The notes below the pieces were generated by a model, which was not told the origin of the DNA, ran no database searches, and saw nothing but the letters and a program-made list of their open reading frames with translations. A DNA stretch of 42,044 bases from Clostridiaceae bacterium (GTDB lineage Bacteria; Bacillota; Clostridia; Saccharofermentanales; UBA5734), in the NCBI GenBank assembly GCA_012729935.1, contig JAAYBY010000192.1, positions 1-42,044 of the forward strand, read 5' to 3'. Below, piece by piece: positions 17,708 to 25,887 of the stretch. The position numbers and the translations under genes were made by a program. How positions within the stretch are numbered: position 1 is the stretch's first letter; each line of letters starts with the position of its first letter.

Positions 17708-18355
17708 ATGGAAAAATTGAAACTCATTTCTGAAGCACTGCAGAAGGGCAAGGCAAAGGATGTCAAGGAGATGGTCCAGCAGGCCTTGGATGCCGGATTA
17801 TCACCTCAGGACATACTGAATGATGGATTGCTGTCCGGTATGAACGAGGTTGGCATCAAATTCAAAAACAATGAAGTATATGTGCCTGATGTTCTGATTG
17901 CAGCGCGCGCCATGAAAGCAGGAACAGAAATTCTCAAACCGCTGCTGGTAGCAGGTGGTGTCAAGGCCAAGGGTCGTGTTGTCATCGGAACAGTTAAGGG
18001 CGACCTCCATGACATCGGAAAAAATCTGGTTGCCATGATGATGGAAGGGCAGGGCCTTGAGATCATTGACGCCGGAACAGATGTCTCAGCCGATCAGTTC
18101 ATCGCTCTGGCTAAGGAGAACAACGCTCAGATCATTGCGTGTTCAGCTTTGCTGACGACAACAATGGGCGAAATGAAGGCTGTTGTAGAGGCAGCATCCG
18201 CAGCCGGAATCCGCGACCAGGTAACCATCATGGTCGGTGGTGCGCCGGTTAACGATACCTTTGCCAAAACAATTGGTGCTGATATTTACTCGCCTGATGC
18301 TGCGACGGCTGCAGAAGAAGCCGCTGCCGCACTGAAAGCCAGAGGCATTGCCTGA
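17708..18355 (+). CDS. Corrinoid (B12-binding) methyltransferase protein, MtaC/MtbC/MttC-like
   Basis: A 215-residue corrinoid carrier. Residues 1-85 are a helical B12-binding-2 (methionine-synthase cap) domain. The C-terminal Rossmann-like domain carries GTVKGDLHDIGKNL with the cobalt-ligating H101 in D-x-H-x-x-G, then ACSALLTTTMGEMK and GGAPVNDTFAKTIGADIYSPDA. Such proteins shuttle a methyl group between a substrate-specific methyltransferase and an acceptor (CoM or tetrahydrofolate). No methyltransferase (mtaB, mttB, mtbB) or corrinoid activator (RamA) gene is in the window, so the substrate cannot be told. It is cotranscribed with the PocR regulator (GGGAGG upstream of ATG) and ends at a strong terminator. 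Methanol or methylamine use is inference. Confidence 0.92.
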   Translation: MEKLKLISEALQKGKAKDVKEMVQQALDAGLSPQDILNDGLLSGMNEVGIKFKNNEVYVPDVLIAARAMKAGTEILKPLLVAGGVKAKGRVVIGTVKGDLHDIGKNLVAMMMEGQGLEIIDAGTDVSADQFIALAKENNAQIIACSALLTTTMGEMKAVVEAASAAGIRDQVTIMVGGAPVNDTFAKTIGADIYSPDAATAAEEAAAALKARGIA

Positions 18356-18386
18356 TTCATTAACACAGATAAAGACCGTTCAAATG

Positions 18387-18419
18387 ATCTGCTCCCTGTC
18401 ATATTGACAGGGAGCAGAT
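18387..18419. terminator. Bidirectional terminator between corrinoid gene and rnj
   Basis: A perfect 15-bp stem (18387-18401 with 18405-18419) around a 3-nt TAT loop lies between two convergent genes. AT-rich TTAATTAATAAT follows on the plus side. The strength of the stem rather than a long U-run makes it a likely stop for both transcripts. Confidence 0.8.
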
Positions 18420-18447
18420 TAATTAATAATGAACGGTTTATTTATAC

Positions 18448-20487
18448 CTAAAATTCAATCAGGGAAATCAGAATGACCGGACGACGCTGTGTGCGTTCAT
18501 AAAGCAGAGACTGCAGCTGCTGTCGCAACGATCCGCTGTCTGCCATTTGTTTAAGAGATGGCTTCCGTTCACTGCTTCGAGCATATCCGGCTATCTTTTT
18601 CTGACACTCCCGGATAATCCGATCTGCTTCACTTTCGTAGATGAAACCACGTGCCTGAATATCCGGATTTTGAATGAGATGACCATCGTCTTTTGATACG
18701 GCCAGAAAAATTGCGACGACGCCATCGTCACCTAACAATCGACGGTCACGCAGTACGAGGTTGTCTGCTTCGCCCATGCTTGAACCATCAATCAAAATGG
18801 CGTCTGCCTGGACAAAACCCGAAATCTTTGCCTGCTGGCCGCTGTACTCAAACACATCCCCGTTGTTGAGCAGAAAAATTTGATCCCATGACTGGCCGAG
18901 CTGGTGGGCAAGCTCCGCATGCCGGTAAAGGTGGCGGTACTCCCCGTGCCCGGGGATAAAATATTTAGGTTTCAATAAATGGTGCAGCAGTTTAAGTTCT
19001 TCCTGGTAGGCATGTCCGGAAACGTGAATTTCCGACAGGGATTCATAAACGACTTGTGCTCCACGCTTGTACAGCTCATTGATCACCCGGTAAACTGATT
19101 TTTCATTGCCCGGTATGGCGCTCGAAGAGAGGATAACGGTATCACCCATCGTAATTTCAATACGCCTGTGCTCAGAAAAAGCCATGCGCGTCAAAGCAGA
19201 CATCGGCTCTCCCTGGCTGCCGGTTGTGATCAGGACAAGCTGGTCGGGTGCGTATCGGTCGATCTGATTGATGTCAATCAGTGTCTGCGGCTGCATTTTT
19301 ATGTAGCCGAGTGAATTCGCCGCATTAAAATAGTTCAGCATACTCCGGCCGATCAATACAACTTTCCTGCCATGCTGTTCAGCCGCTGTAAAAATCTGTT
19401 GAATGCGAAAGACGTTCGAGGAAAAGGTTGTAACGAATATTCGGCCCGGTGCTTTCGCAAATAAATCAGAAAATGCCTCGCCGACTTTGCTTTCTGAAGA
19501 CGAGCTGCCTTTCCGCTCAACGTTTGTGCTTTCGCAGAGCAGCAGCAAGACATTCTCTTTACCGACTGCCGCAATCCGTGATAAATTCATCGGTTCGCCG
19601 TTAACCGGTGTATAGTCGATCTTAAAATCACCGGAATGAAAAATCACGCCGGCAGGTGTCCGGATCACCAGCGCGTTGGCGTCTGCAATGCTGTGGTTGA
19701 CACGGATGAATTCAACGGCGAATGAGCCAGCCTGAATAGTATCGCCATCATGTATCTCTTTGAGCTGAACACCGGACACACCGGTGCCGCGGTCCTCTAG
19801 TTTCTGACGAACCAAAGCCGTCGTCAGATGGTTGCCGTAAATCGGAACCTGAATATCCTTGCAGAGCCAGGGCAACGCTCCGATATGGTCTTCATGGCCG
19901 TGTGTCAGAAAAATCCCCTTAATTTTGTGCTTGTTTTTGATGGCATAGGTAAAGTCGGGTATGACCACGTCAATTCCCGGCATGCTGTCATCAGGGAAGG
20001 CGATGCCACAGTCAACGATGATCATTTCATCACCGTATTCATAGACCATCATGTTTTTGCCGATCTCACGCATTCCTCCGAGGGGAATCACACGTAAAAC
20101 GGCTTGATCCGTCTTTGGCTGGACGTTTTGAACAGCGGTTTTGCCTGAGGCAGCCGGCTTCTTTTGACCACGTCGGGTCGGTTTTTTCTGCCCTGTCGGT
20201 GCAGCCTGTTTGGCCTGGGGTCGTTTTACAGCAGGTGCAGCCTGTTTTGCCTGCGGCCGCCCTGCAGCAGGCGCTGGCTGGCTCGCGTTAGCGACTGTCT
20301 TTTTCTTTTTTGGCACGGAGGCGCCTGTTTGGCCTCGTCCGTTATTTTGTTTTCCAGGTCTACGTGGCCCGGATTGCTGTTTATTATGATTCTGACCGGA
20401 CTGATCAGCAGATTGACGCGTACCTGACGATTGGCCTTTCTGGCGTGACGCCGGTTCTGGATCGCGTCTATTCGGTTGTGTTGACAT
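18448..20487 (-). CDS. rnj: Ribonuclease J with a long basic N-terminal extension
   Basis: Metallo-beta-lactamase/beta-CASP exo- and endoribonuclease for mRNA decay and rRNA maturation. The core starts near residue 128 (VLRVIPLGGMREIGKNMMVYEY). The zinc motif THGHEDH has H196, H198, D200 and H201, followed by HSGDFKIDYTP and the beta-CASP segments. The C-terminal HVSGHAYQEELKLLHHLLKPKYFIPGHGEYRH is diagnostic. The protein has 679 residues against about 555 for typical RNase J. The extra 125 residues are a Gln/Lys/Pro/Ala-rich, presumably disordered tail with near-identical repeats (GRPQAKQAAPA, KRPQAKQAAP). The ATG at 20487 has GGAGG ten bases upstream, and no later start gives a better ribosome site. 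The tail may bind RNA or a ribosome; this is inference. Confidence 0.94.
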   Translation of the reverse strand: MSTQPNRRDPEPASRQKGQSSGTRQSADQSGQNHNKQQSGPRRPGKQNNGRGQTGASVPKKKKTVANASQPAPAAGRPQAKQAAPAVKRPQAKQAAPTGQKKPTRRGQKKPAASGKTAVQNVQPKTDQAVLRVIPLGGMREIGKNMMVYEYGDEMIIVDCGIAFPDDSMPGIDVVIPDFTYAIKNKHKIKGIFLTHGHEDHIGALPWLCKDIQVPIYGNHLTTALVRQKLEDRGTGVSGVQLKEIHDGDTIQAGSFAVEFIRVNHSIADANALVIRTPAGVIFHSGDFKIDYTPVNGEPMNLSRIAAVGKENVLLLLCESTNVERKGSSSSESKVGEAFSDLFAKAPGRIFVTTFSSNVFRIQQIFTAAEQHGRKVVLIGRSMLNYFNAANSLGYIKMQPQTLIDINQIDRYAPDQLVLITTGSQGEPMSALTRMAFSEHRRIEITMGDTVILSSSAIPGNEKSVYRVINELYKRGAQVVYESLSEIHVSGHAYQEELKLLHHLLKPKYFIPGHGEYRHLYRHAELAHQLGQSWDQIFLLNNGDVFEYSGQQAKISGFVQADAILIDGSSMGEADNLVLRDRRLLGDDGVVAIFLAVSKDDGHLIQNPDIQARGFIYESEADRIIRECQKKIAGYARSSERKPSLKQMADSGSLRQQLQSLLYERTQRRPVILISLIEF

Positions 20488-20531
20488 ATATAAGATTCCT
20501 CCAAAATTTAATATCTTTCATTTTCATATTT

Positions 20532-20540
20532 ATCATAGCA
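20532..20540 (-). promoter_or_regulatory. Putative extended -10 promoter of rnj
   Basis: On the minus strand TGC-TATGAT reads as an extended -10 element about 45 nt before the rnj ATG. No convincing -35 hexamer is seen at the usual distance. Confidence 0.4.
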
Positions 20541-20575
20541 TGATCGGGTTTGAGCTGCACGAATATGTTTTTCTC

Positions 20576-20604
20576 TTGCATCGCCTGTTTTTCCATGATA
20601 GAAT
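20576..20604 (+). promoter_or_regulatory. Sigma-A promoter of rpsT
   Basis: TTGCAT (20576-20581), 17-nt spacer and TAGAAT (20599-20604), preceded by TGA giving an extended -10. It is placed 50 nt before the rpsT ATG. Confidence 0.72.
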
Positions 20605-20653
20605 ACACCAGTGTCGGAAATCGACCGAAGTATCAAGCAGGGAGGTGAAGAAC

Positions 20654-20917
20654 ATGCCGAATATCAAATCCGCCATTAAACGCACACGGACCATTGCGAG
20701 AAAAACAGCTGCCAACAAAATGCAGAAAAGTAAAATTCGCACCCTGCTGAAGAAAACACAATCTGCTGAAGCTGCTGCGGAAGGCCGTGTATTGGATCTG
20801 GCTCGTCAGACTCAAAAAATGCTGGACCAGGCTGCGGCTAAGGGTCATCTGCACAAAAATAATGTTGCTCGCAAGAAGAGCCGTCTGGCCAAAGCCATTC
20901 AGACGCCGAAAGCTTGA
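20654..20917 (+). CDS. rpsT: Small ribosomal subunit protein bS20
   Basis: An 87-residue, very basic, helical 16S rRNA-binding protein. MPNIKSAIKRTRTIARKTAAN and the C-terminal HKNNVARKKSRLAKAIQ are characteristic of S20. The ATG at 20654 is preceded by GGAGGTG at 20641-20647. The frame is open 38 codons further upstream, but that stretch contains the promoter, so it is not coding. It is a single-gene unit with its own promoter and terminator, divergent from rnj. Confidence 0.97.
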   Translation: MPNIKSAIKRTRTIARKTAANKMQKSKIRTLLKKTQSAEAAAEGRVLDLARQTQKMLDQAAAKGHLHKNNVARKKSRLAKAIQTPKA

Positions 20918-20955
20918 TTGAGCAGTTCGTTTGATAGACAATGAACGGAATATTT

Positions 20956-20988
20956 GAGGGAACTCCTGTTGAGTCCCCTCTTTTTTTT
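20956..20988 (+). terminator. Rho-independent terminator of rpsT
   Basis: GAGGGAACTC (20956-20965) pairs with GAGTCCCCTC (20971-20980) with one mismatch around a 5-nt loop, followed by eight T (20981-20988). On the other strand the following bases are not T-rich, so it mainly serves rpsT. Confidence 0.9.
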
Positions 20989-20994
20989 CGCCGG

Positions 20995-22245
20995 TCAGTT
21001 TGATCCATCCATCTGGCTGGAAAGAAGAAGCCTGTAAAATGTTTTCTTACCTTTTCGAATGATTGCCTCTGAGTCCTCGAAGTCCGCCTGAGTCACCCTA
21101 TGGTTCAGATCCTCGACGACTCTTCCGTTTACCGTTAAGCCTTTCTGCTGAATCAGACGACGACCCTCTCCTTTTGAGGGGATCATACCGATCTTCAGTA
21201 GCAAGTCAAGGAGCGGGATGCCATCGGCAAGATCTGATGAAGTGAGTTCGGTTGTCGGCATCTGTTCAGACCGCCCCTTACCCTCAAACAGGTCTTTTGC
21301 CTGACGGTAGGCATCCTCAGCAGCGGCTTCGCCGTGTACGATTCTCGTAACTTCGATCGCGAGCCTCTTTTTTGCTTCGTTGATTTTCTCATCAGCCAGT
21401 TCAGCATAGGTATTGATTTCATCAAGCGGCACAAATGTGAGCAGCTTCAGGCATTTGATGACATCTGCATCATCGATATTCCGCCAGTACTGATAAAATT
21501 CGAACGGACTCGTTTTTTGTGGATCAAGCCAGACGGCACCGCCGGCGGTCTTGCCCATCTTTGTTCCGGTGTGCGTCGTCAGCAACTGAAAGGTCATGCC
21601 GTAGGCATTAGCCTGTTCTTTGCGGCGAATCAGATCAACGCCGGCCAGGATATTGGACCACTGATCATCTCCGCCGAGCTGTAAGGTACAACCGTACCGC
21701 TGGTATAATACGAGAAAATCATACGCCTGCATCAGCATGTAGTTGAATTCCAGAAAAGAGAGCCCTTTTTCCAACCTCTGACGAAAGCATTCCGCCGTCA
21801 ACATCCGATTGACCGAAAACTGCGAACCGATATCCCGCAGGAATGAAATGTAGTTGAGCGGCAGAAGCCATTCAGCGTTATCCAGCATAATAGCCTTGTC
21901 ATGACTAAAATCCAGCAGAATTTTCATCTGCTCCCTGAATCGATTCACATTATTCTGGATCGTGTCAGTATGAAGTACCTGGCGCAGATCAGATCGGCCG
22001 GATGGATCGCCTACCATTCCCGTTCCGCCACCAAGCAAAACGATCGGACGATGCCCCGCGCGCTGTAAATGCGCCATCACCATCATCTGTATAAAATGCC
22101 CGACGTGAAGGCTGTCCGCGGTTGGATCAAACCCTATGTAAAAAGTGGCACGAGAAGAGGCCAGCAAGCTGCGCACCTCATCTTCATGTGTTATCTGGGC
22201 AATATAACCTCGGTTTTTTAATGTATCAAAAACGTTTTCCTGCAT
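20995..22245 (-). CDS. tyrS: Tyrosyl-tRNA synthetase
   Basis: Class I synthetase charging tRNA-Tyr, 416 residues. The HIGH signature is HVGH in GFDPTADSLHVGHF, the KMSKS loop is KMGKT in TGTKMGKTAGGAVWL, and YMLMQAYDFLVLYQRYGCTLQLGGDDQWSNI carries the tyrosine-binding residues. A C-terminal S4 RNA-binding domain (IGMIPSKGEGRRLIQQKGLTVNGRVV) closes the protein. I choose the ATG at 22245, with AAAGGA 9 nt upstream. A GTG at 22266 is in frame but has its ribosome site too close. The gene is 34 nt behind tmcAL and probably cotranscribed with it. There is no space for a T-box leader directly before it. Confidence 0.95.
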   Translation of the reverse strand: MQENVFDTLKNRGYIAQITHEDEVRSLLASSRATFYIGFDPTADSLHVGHFIQMMVMAHLQRAGHRPIVLLGGGTGMVGDPSGRSDLRQVLHTDTIQNNVNRFREQMKILLDFSHDKAIMLDNAEWLLPLNYISFLRDIGSQFSVNRMLTAECFRQRLEKGLSFLEFNYMLMQAYDFLVLYQRYGCTLQLGGDDQWSNILAGVDLIRRKEQANAYGMTFQLLTTHTGTKMGKTAGGAVWLDPQKTSPFEFYQYWRNIDDADVIKCLKLLTFVPLDEINTYAELADEKINEAKKRLAIEVTRIVHGEAAAEDAYRQAKDLFEGKGRSEQMPTTELTSSDLADGIPLLDLLLKIGMIPSKGEGRRLIQQKGLTVNGRVVEDLNHRVTQADFEDSEAIIRKGKKTFYRLLLSSQMDGSN

Positions 22246-22279
22246 GTCTGACAGTCCTTTCAGCACGATCCTTGTTATT

Positions 22280-23563
22280 CTATATCATGATGACAGACCT
22301 GTCAAAATCAACACCACAGGCCTGGCCGGCAGCGATCTGCCAGATGTCTGAAGCAGTCAGATCGAGTGCGGCCATCCGTTTCAGGGGCAACTGGCCGCCA
22401 TACTCGAGAAAATCAGATGCACGGGTGATGATGGGGCATTCCGCCTTCTTCCTCATCATCTTGAGCAGATAACGACCCTTCCGGGTAAACCCGAGTACCC
22501 GGATATAGGCAGGCCCGCCTGAGGCGTCAAAAAGGGCCAGGTCGTTGTCGGTTAAACCTGCCAGCATGGCAATCAAAGCTCTTTGGATTCGGGTCTGGGG
22601 AAAACGTCGCGTTCTGGCCTGGTCTATCAACCTGGCTATGCGCTGGTCAGCAGTGCTTTCTAGCCTTTCTGCAGACTGGCAGAGACGTTCCGGAAGACCT
22701 TCAGCCATACTGGAGACAGATGACAGTTCAGAGGGAGACCGGCTGCGCAGTATTGTTAGAATCGGTAAACTGAGATGTTCAAGGCTGAGCGGCCCGGGTC
22801 CGGACTGGATCCGGGTCATCAACTCCGCAAGAGCTGCGGTTGGCATGGCGTCCTGAAGCGAATCAAGCATCACATAGAGACCGGTCGTGTTTCCTTTTCC
22901 GACCTGTTCAAGGACAGTCCGGCGGATCGCGTTGGCACTGGCTGGCATCCGACTGTCAGGCAGCTGGTCGGAATGGTGGCTTTGGCCGATTCGCTGTATG
23001 GTTTTCGGTGTCAGGCGACAGCGGTCAATCGACTGAATCGCTTTCAGATACTCAATTGCCAGGATATTATTGGGTTGTTCAAGCAGATCAACGCGCTGAT
23101 CCTGTCCGGTTATATCAGACAATGCCAGCTGCCTGGCTCTGGGAAATGAATGGCCTTCATTCAGATAGGACTTCAGCTGCCTGCGAAATGTGTGACTTTC
23201 AGGTTTTAACCAGCCGGCTACTGTTTTAAGCGCCTCAAGATCACCGGATTCACTGCCGAAGAAAAGAGTGCTGTCCAGCCCTGTTTTGTGCAGCAGTTGG
23301 ACAGCCCCTGACGCAAAACGTTCTGCGCTGGCACAGGCATATGGAAAGGGCAGCTCGATGACCAGATCGATGCCTCCGTTTAATGCCATGCATGTCCGGC
23401 TCCATTTATCTGTCAGAGCAGGTTCGCCGCGCTGGGTGAATGATCCGCTCATGACAGCCAGAACGGCGCTGCCGGCTCCGGCTGATTTGCGTGCTGTATC
23501 AATCTGGTAGGCATGACCCAGATGAAATGGATTATATTCAGCTATGATTGAAACAATATTCAT
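22280..23563 (-). CDS. tmcAL: tRNA(Met) cytidine acetate ligase (YlbM family)
   Basis: Catalyses ATP-dependent N4-acetylation of the wobble cytidine of elongator tRNA-Met with acetate in Firmicutes. The 427-residue product begins MNIVSIIAEYNPFHLGHAYQ, the nucleotidyltransferase HxGH motif of the family. It continues with VLAVMSGSFTQRGEPALTDKWSR and LVIELPFPYACASAERFASGAV, both strongly conserved in TmcAL/YlbM. The helical C-terminal half is also present (RIQRALIAMLAGLT, YIRVLGFTRKGRYLLK). Acetate is available from pta-ackA nearby. The start is unusual: there is no Shine-Dalgarno, and a TATAAT -10 box ends 7 nt before the ATG, suggesting a leaderless message. It forms an operon with tyrS. Confidence 0.93.
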   Translation of the reverse strand: MNIVSIIAEYNPFHLGHAYQIDTARKSAGAGSAVLAVMSGSFTQRGEPALTDKWSRTCMALNGGIDLVIELPFPYACASAERFASGAVQLLHKTGLDSTLFFGSESGDLEALKTVAGWLKPESHTFRRQLKSYLNEGHSFPRARQLALSDITGQDQRVDLLEQPNNILAIEYLKAIQSIDRCRLTPKTIQRIGQSHHSDQLPDSRMPASANAIRRTVLEQVGKGNTTGLYVMLDSLQDAMPTAALAELMTRIQSGPGPLSLEHLSLPILTILRSRSPSELSSVSSMAEGLPERLCQSAERLESTADQRIARLIDQARTRRFPQTRIQRALIAMLAGLTDNDLALFDASGGPAYIRVLGFTRKGRYLLKMMRKKAECPIITRASDFLEYGGQLPLKRMAALDLTASDIWQIAAGQACGVDFDRSVIMI

Positions 23564-23570
23564 GTCTCAG

Positions 23571-23576
23571 ATTATA
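23571..23576 (-). promoter_or_regulatory. -10 box directly before tmcAL (leaderless start candidate)
   Basis: Minus-strand TATAAT ends 7 nt before the tmcAL ATG, so transcription would begin at or next to the A of the start codon. The -35 region is not well matched (TCAGCG at 17 nt). No ribosome site exists between the two. Confidence 0.55.
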
Positions 23577-23606
23577 ACATAGTGATGGCCGGCCGCTGAC
23601 AGAACA

Positions 23607-23634
23607 TTGACGGAGGTATCTATTCTGTTATGAT
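23607..23634 (+). promoter_or_regulatory. Putative promoter of the 23673 gene
   Basis: TTGACG (23607-23612), a 16-nt spacer and TATGAT (23629-23634), divergent from the tmcAL promoter and about 40 nt before the gene. Confidence 0.6.
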
Positions 23635-23672
23635 GGAAACGAAACGAAAATGCGTGTCTTACGGAGGACTGA

Positions 23673-24977
23673 ATGCCACAGCTGAAGGTTCAGAAAAACA
23701 AGAGAAAGTTTCGAATGATTCTTGTGTCTGTTTTCACTGTTCTGTTTCTGATGCTTTCCTGGATGCTGCTCTTTGGTCCGCTCAAGCAGTGGCTGTTTTC
23801 TGAATCTATTAAAACAATAGATGCCGGTTTTCCGGGTGCTGCCGGAGCAGCAGATGACTCATTTCAGTATCCGGAGCAAATCGCAGAACAACTACAGGAT
23901 CGAATCCAGCTGCTGCTGTTTGAACAAAATCAATTTGCTGTCTGGTATCGGCAGTCTGACCGACCCGGCGTGCTGCCCGCTGAACGCGCAGCCGTTGCCT
24001 TGGCATCAGATCAGATCCTGTATGCACGCTACTTGCTTGAACAGGAAAACAAGACTGCTTTTCAAGCCTGGTGGGCTGCCTTTAAAAGCCAGTGGCAGAA
24101 TCCGGATGGATCTTATCAAGGGGCTCGACCACTCAATCCGGTTGTATCAGTCAATCCGAATACAGACTGGCTGCGGATCAATTTCTCGATGGCCAGAGTG
24201 CTTGCCCAGAGTGTCAGTCTGTGGCCCGATCAGGCGCGTATGAATGATTTACAGCGTTTGTCTCGCTGTCTTTTGTCCACATTGAACGAGGAGACACCGG
24301 TTGATCATATCGCGGTGGTCCCGACCGCGGCTCCGATACTCGATCCTGGTGCGACACCTACACCAAAACCATTGCTGTCACCGGTTCCGACACCGGAGCC
24401 GCGTGTAACACTGCCGGTGATCAGACTGGCCTCGATTGATCTTTACGCGATGGAGCTGCTGACTCAGCTGGATCCAGAATGGTCAGAGTGGGGCGAATAC
24501 TATGAGGCGGTTGTTATGGAAGGGTTTCTCGGTGAAACAATGCCGCTGTTTGCCTGGGCATGGGATCCTGAACAAAAGGCTTATGTAACGTTTCAGGGGG
24601 ATCAGCCGCATGTCGATACAGAAGAAGCGCTGCTGACCATCCTTCACCTGTGTGAAGTAGGCGTCATTCCGGAAATGAGCATCAACTGGGTGCGAAGCCA
24701 GATGATGAATCAGTCGGCGTTATACAAGCAGTATCATCCGGTTCAGGGAACAGCGACAGACCCCCTTGAAAGCATCGCATCATATGCCTTGGCAGCGCGA
24801 ATTGCCCGTATGATCGATGATTCTGCTCTATACCAGATCACAGTTGATCGAATGATGTGGCATCAGGCAACCAGCAGAACGAGTGATGTGCTGCACGCCC
24901 TTTTCCGGCAGGAGACACAGGACACCGCTTCAGTCTGGGCACACGACAACTTGTGGGGACTGCTCGCTTTGCGATAA
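23673..24977 (+). CDS. Membrane-anchored extracytoplasmic protein, function unknown
   Basis: I do not recognise this 434-residue protein with certainty. A basic N-terminus (QKNKRKFR) is followed by one membrane segment (about 15-35, MILVSVFTVLFLMLSWMLLF), giving a type II anchor with the rest outside. Two helical blocks flank a proline/threonine-rich linker (about 217-247, PTAAPILDPGATPTPKP and PVPTPEP) of the kind found in clostridial cell-surface proteins. Segments such as FQAWWAAFKSQWQNPDGSYQG, NTDWLRINFSMARVLAQSVSLWPD and MPLFAWAWDPEQKAYVTFQGDQPHVDTEEALLTILHL suggest an (alpha/alpha)-toroid fold as in family 8 glycosidases, but catalytic acids cannot be assigned. The ATG has GGAGG 5 nt upstream and its own promoter. 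A cell-wall or polysaccharide role is inference. Confidence 0.6.
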   Translation: MPQLKVQKNKRKFRMILVSVFTVLFLMLSWMLLFGPLKQWLFSESIKTIDAGFPGAAGAADDSFQYPEQIAEQLQDRIQLLLFEQNQFAVWYRQSDRPGVLPAERAAVALASDQILYARYLLEQENKTAFQAWWAAFKSQWQNPDGSYQGARPLNPVVSVNPNTDWLRINFSMARVLAQSVSLWPDQARMNDLQRLSRCLLSTLNEETPVDHIAVVPTAAPILDPGATPTPKPLLSPVPTPEPRVTLPVIRLASIDLYAMELLTQLDPEWSEWGEYYEAVVMEGFLGETMPLFAWAWDPEQKAYVTFQGDQPHVDTEEALLTILHLCEVGVIPEMSINWVRSQMMNQSALYKQYHPVQGTATDPLESIASYALAARIARMIDDSALYQITVDRMMWHQATSRTSDVLHALFRQETQDTASVWAHDNLWGLLALR

Positions 24978-25142
24978 TGGATATTGATTATCGCCAAATT
25001 GCAGTTAAATTGCTATAGAAATGAAATAAATCAGCTGATTAGCGCGTTTATTCTATGATAAAATAATGTTTAAGTGTGCGATTCAGATTCTACTTTTTTT
25101 GTCGCAATTCACTGGCTTAAATGAATAAGGGGGCATAATCGG

Positions 25143-25802
25143 ATGGGGGACATGATTGAACTTCGGACAGAACTGGATAAATTGATATCCCGTCTGAGCG
25201 GTGTGCTGGCTGCGCGGACTGTACTGAATGAGCAGGATGAAATTGTTGAAATACATGTTCTGAGCGACATGACTAAATCACCGAAACAGCTGGTCAGAGA
25301 CATCCAGTCTGCTGCAATGTCTGTTTACGGTATCGACATCGACTATAAGCTGATCAGCATCGCACAAGTCAACAGCAACATGGTCATCCCCGCCTCCCAA
25401 CAGGAGAACAGGCTGCAGATCCACAGGATTACGGTCAGTCTGGATAACATCAGCGTTGAGACAACGGTAACGCTCGAGCAAGGCGAGAATCAGTTTGTGG
25501 GCACCAGCCGGACACCGCTGGCAAGCAGAAATCGAATCCAGTCAGCCGTTCAGGCTTGCCTGGAAGCGATCCGGCAGTATCTGGGACCAGCATACAATAT
25601 GACATTACTCGATCTGCAGCGCCATCCAGTTGCCGGAACTGACTGCGTCATCATTAGCCTGATGTATACGGATCCGTTCCGTGAATCCGTACTGTACGGA
25701 ATAGCAGGAATCAACAGTCCGGATACCGAGGTGCAGTCGGCAGTGATGGCTGTTTTATCAGCCTTGAACAGACCGATTGGAAAATCCGGGCGCGCGACTT
25801 GA
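25143..25802 (+). CDS. Conserved hypothetical protein, two-part, cytoplasmic
   Basis: A 219-residue soluble protein with no signal peptide or membrane segment. The N-terminal third (about 1-75) has the pattern EIVEIHVLSDMTKSPKQLVRDIQSA followed by YGIDIDYKLISIAQV, which I recall from uncharacterised proteins in Firmicutes and Actinobacteria; I know no assigned function. The second part (about 95-215) reads as an alpha/beta domain (ITVSLDNISVETTVTLEQGENQFVG, then GTDCVIISLMYTDPFRESVLYGIAGINS). The ATG has AAGGGGG 9 nt upstream. A second in-frame ATG at 25152 is too near that site. It is monocistronic as far as can be seen, and is followed by the inverted-repeat element. Confidence 0.72.
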   Translation: MGDMIELRTELDKLISRLSGVLAARTVLNEQDEIVEIHVLSDMTKSPKQLVRDIQSAAMSVYGIDIDYKLISIAQVNSNMVIPASQQENRLQIHRITVSLDNISVETTVTLEQGENQFVGTSRTPLASRNRIQSAVQACLEAIRQYLGPAYNMTLLDLQRHPVAGTDCVIISLMYTDPFRESVLYGIAGINSPDTEVQSAVMAVLSALNRPIGKSGRAT

Positions 25803-25887
25803 TCATGTGTCTGAGTGCTGTTATGCTTAAGACAAACGATCATTTACACATTTAATATAAGATGACAGACCGGCAAGCGAAGCGAAG

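Noticed and set aside
20540..20653. 38 extra codons before rpsT
   Set aside because: They cover the -35/-10 promoter and do not resemble S20.
20995..22300. T-box leader for tyrS (also considered for alaS and proS)
   Set aside because: The spaces before these genes are too short and show no T-box AGGGTGG-like sequence or stem I.
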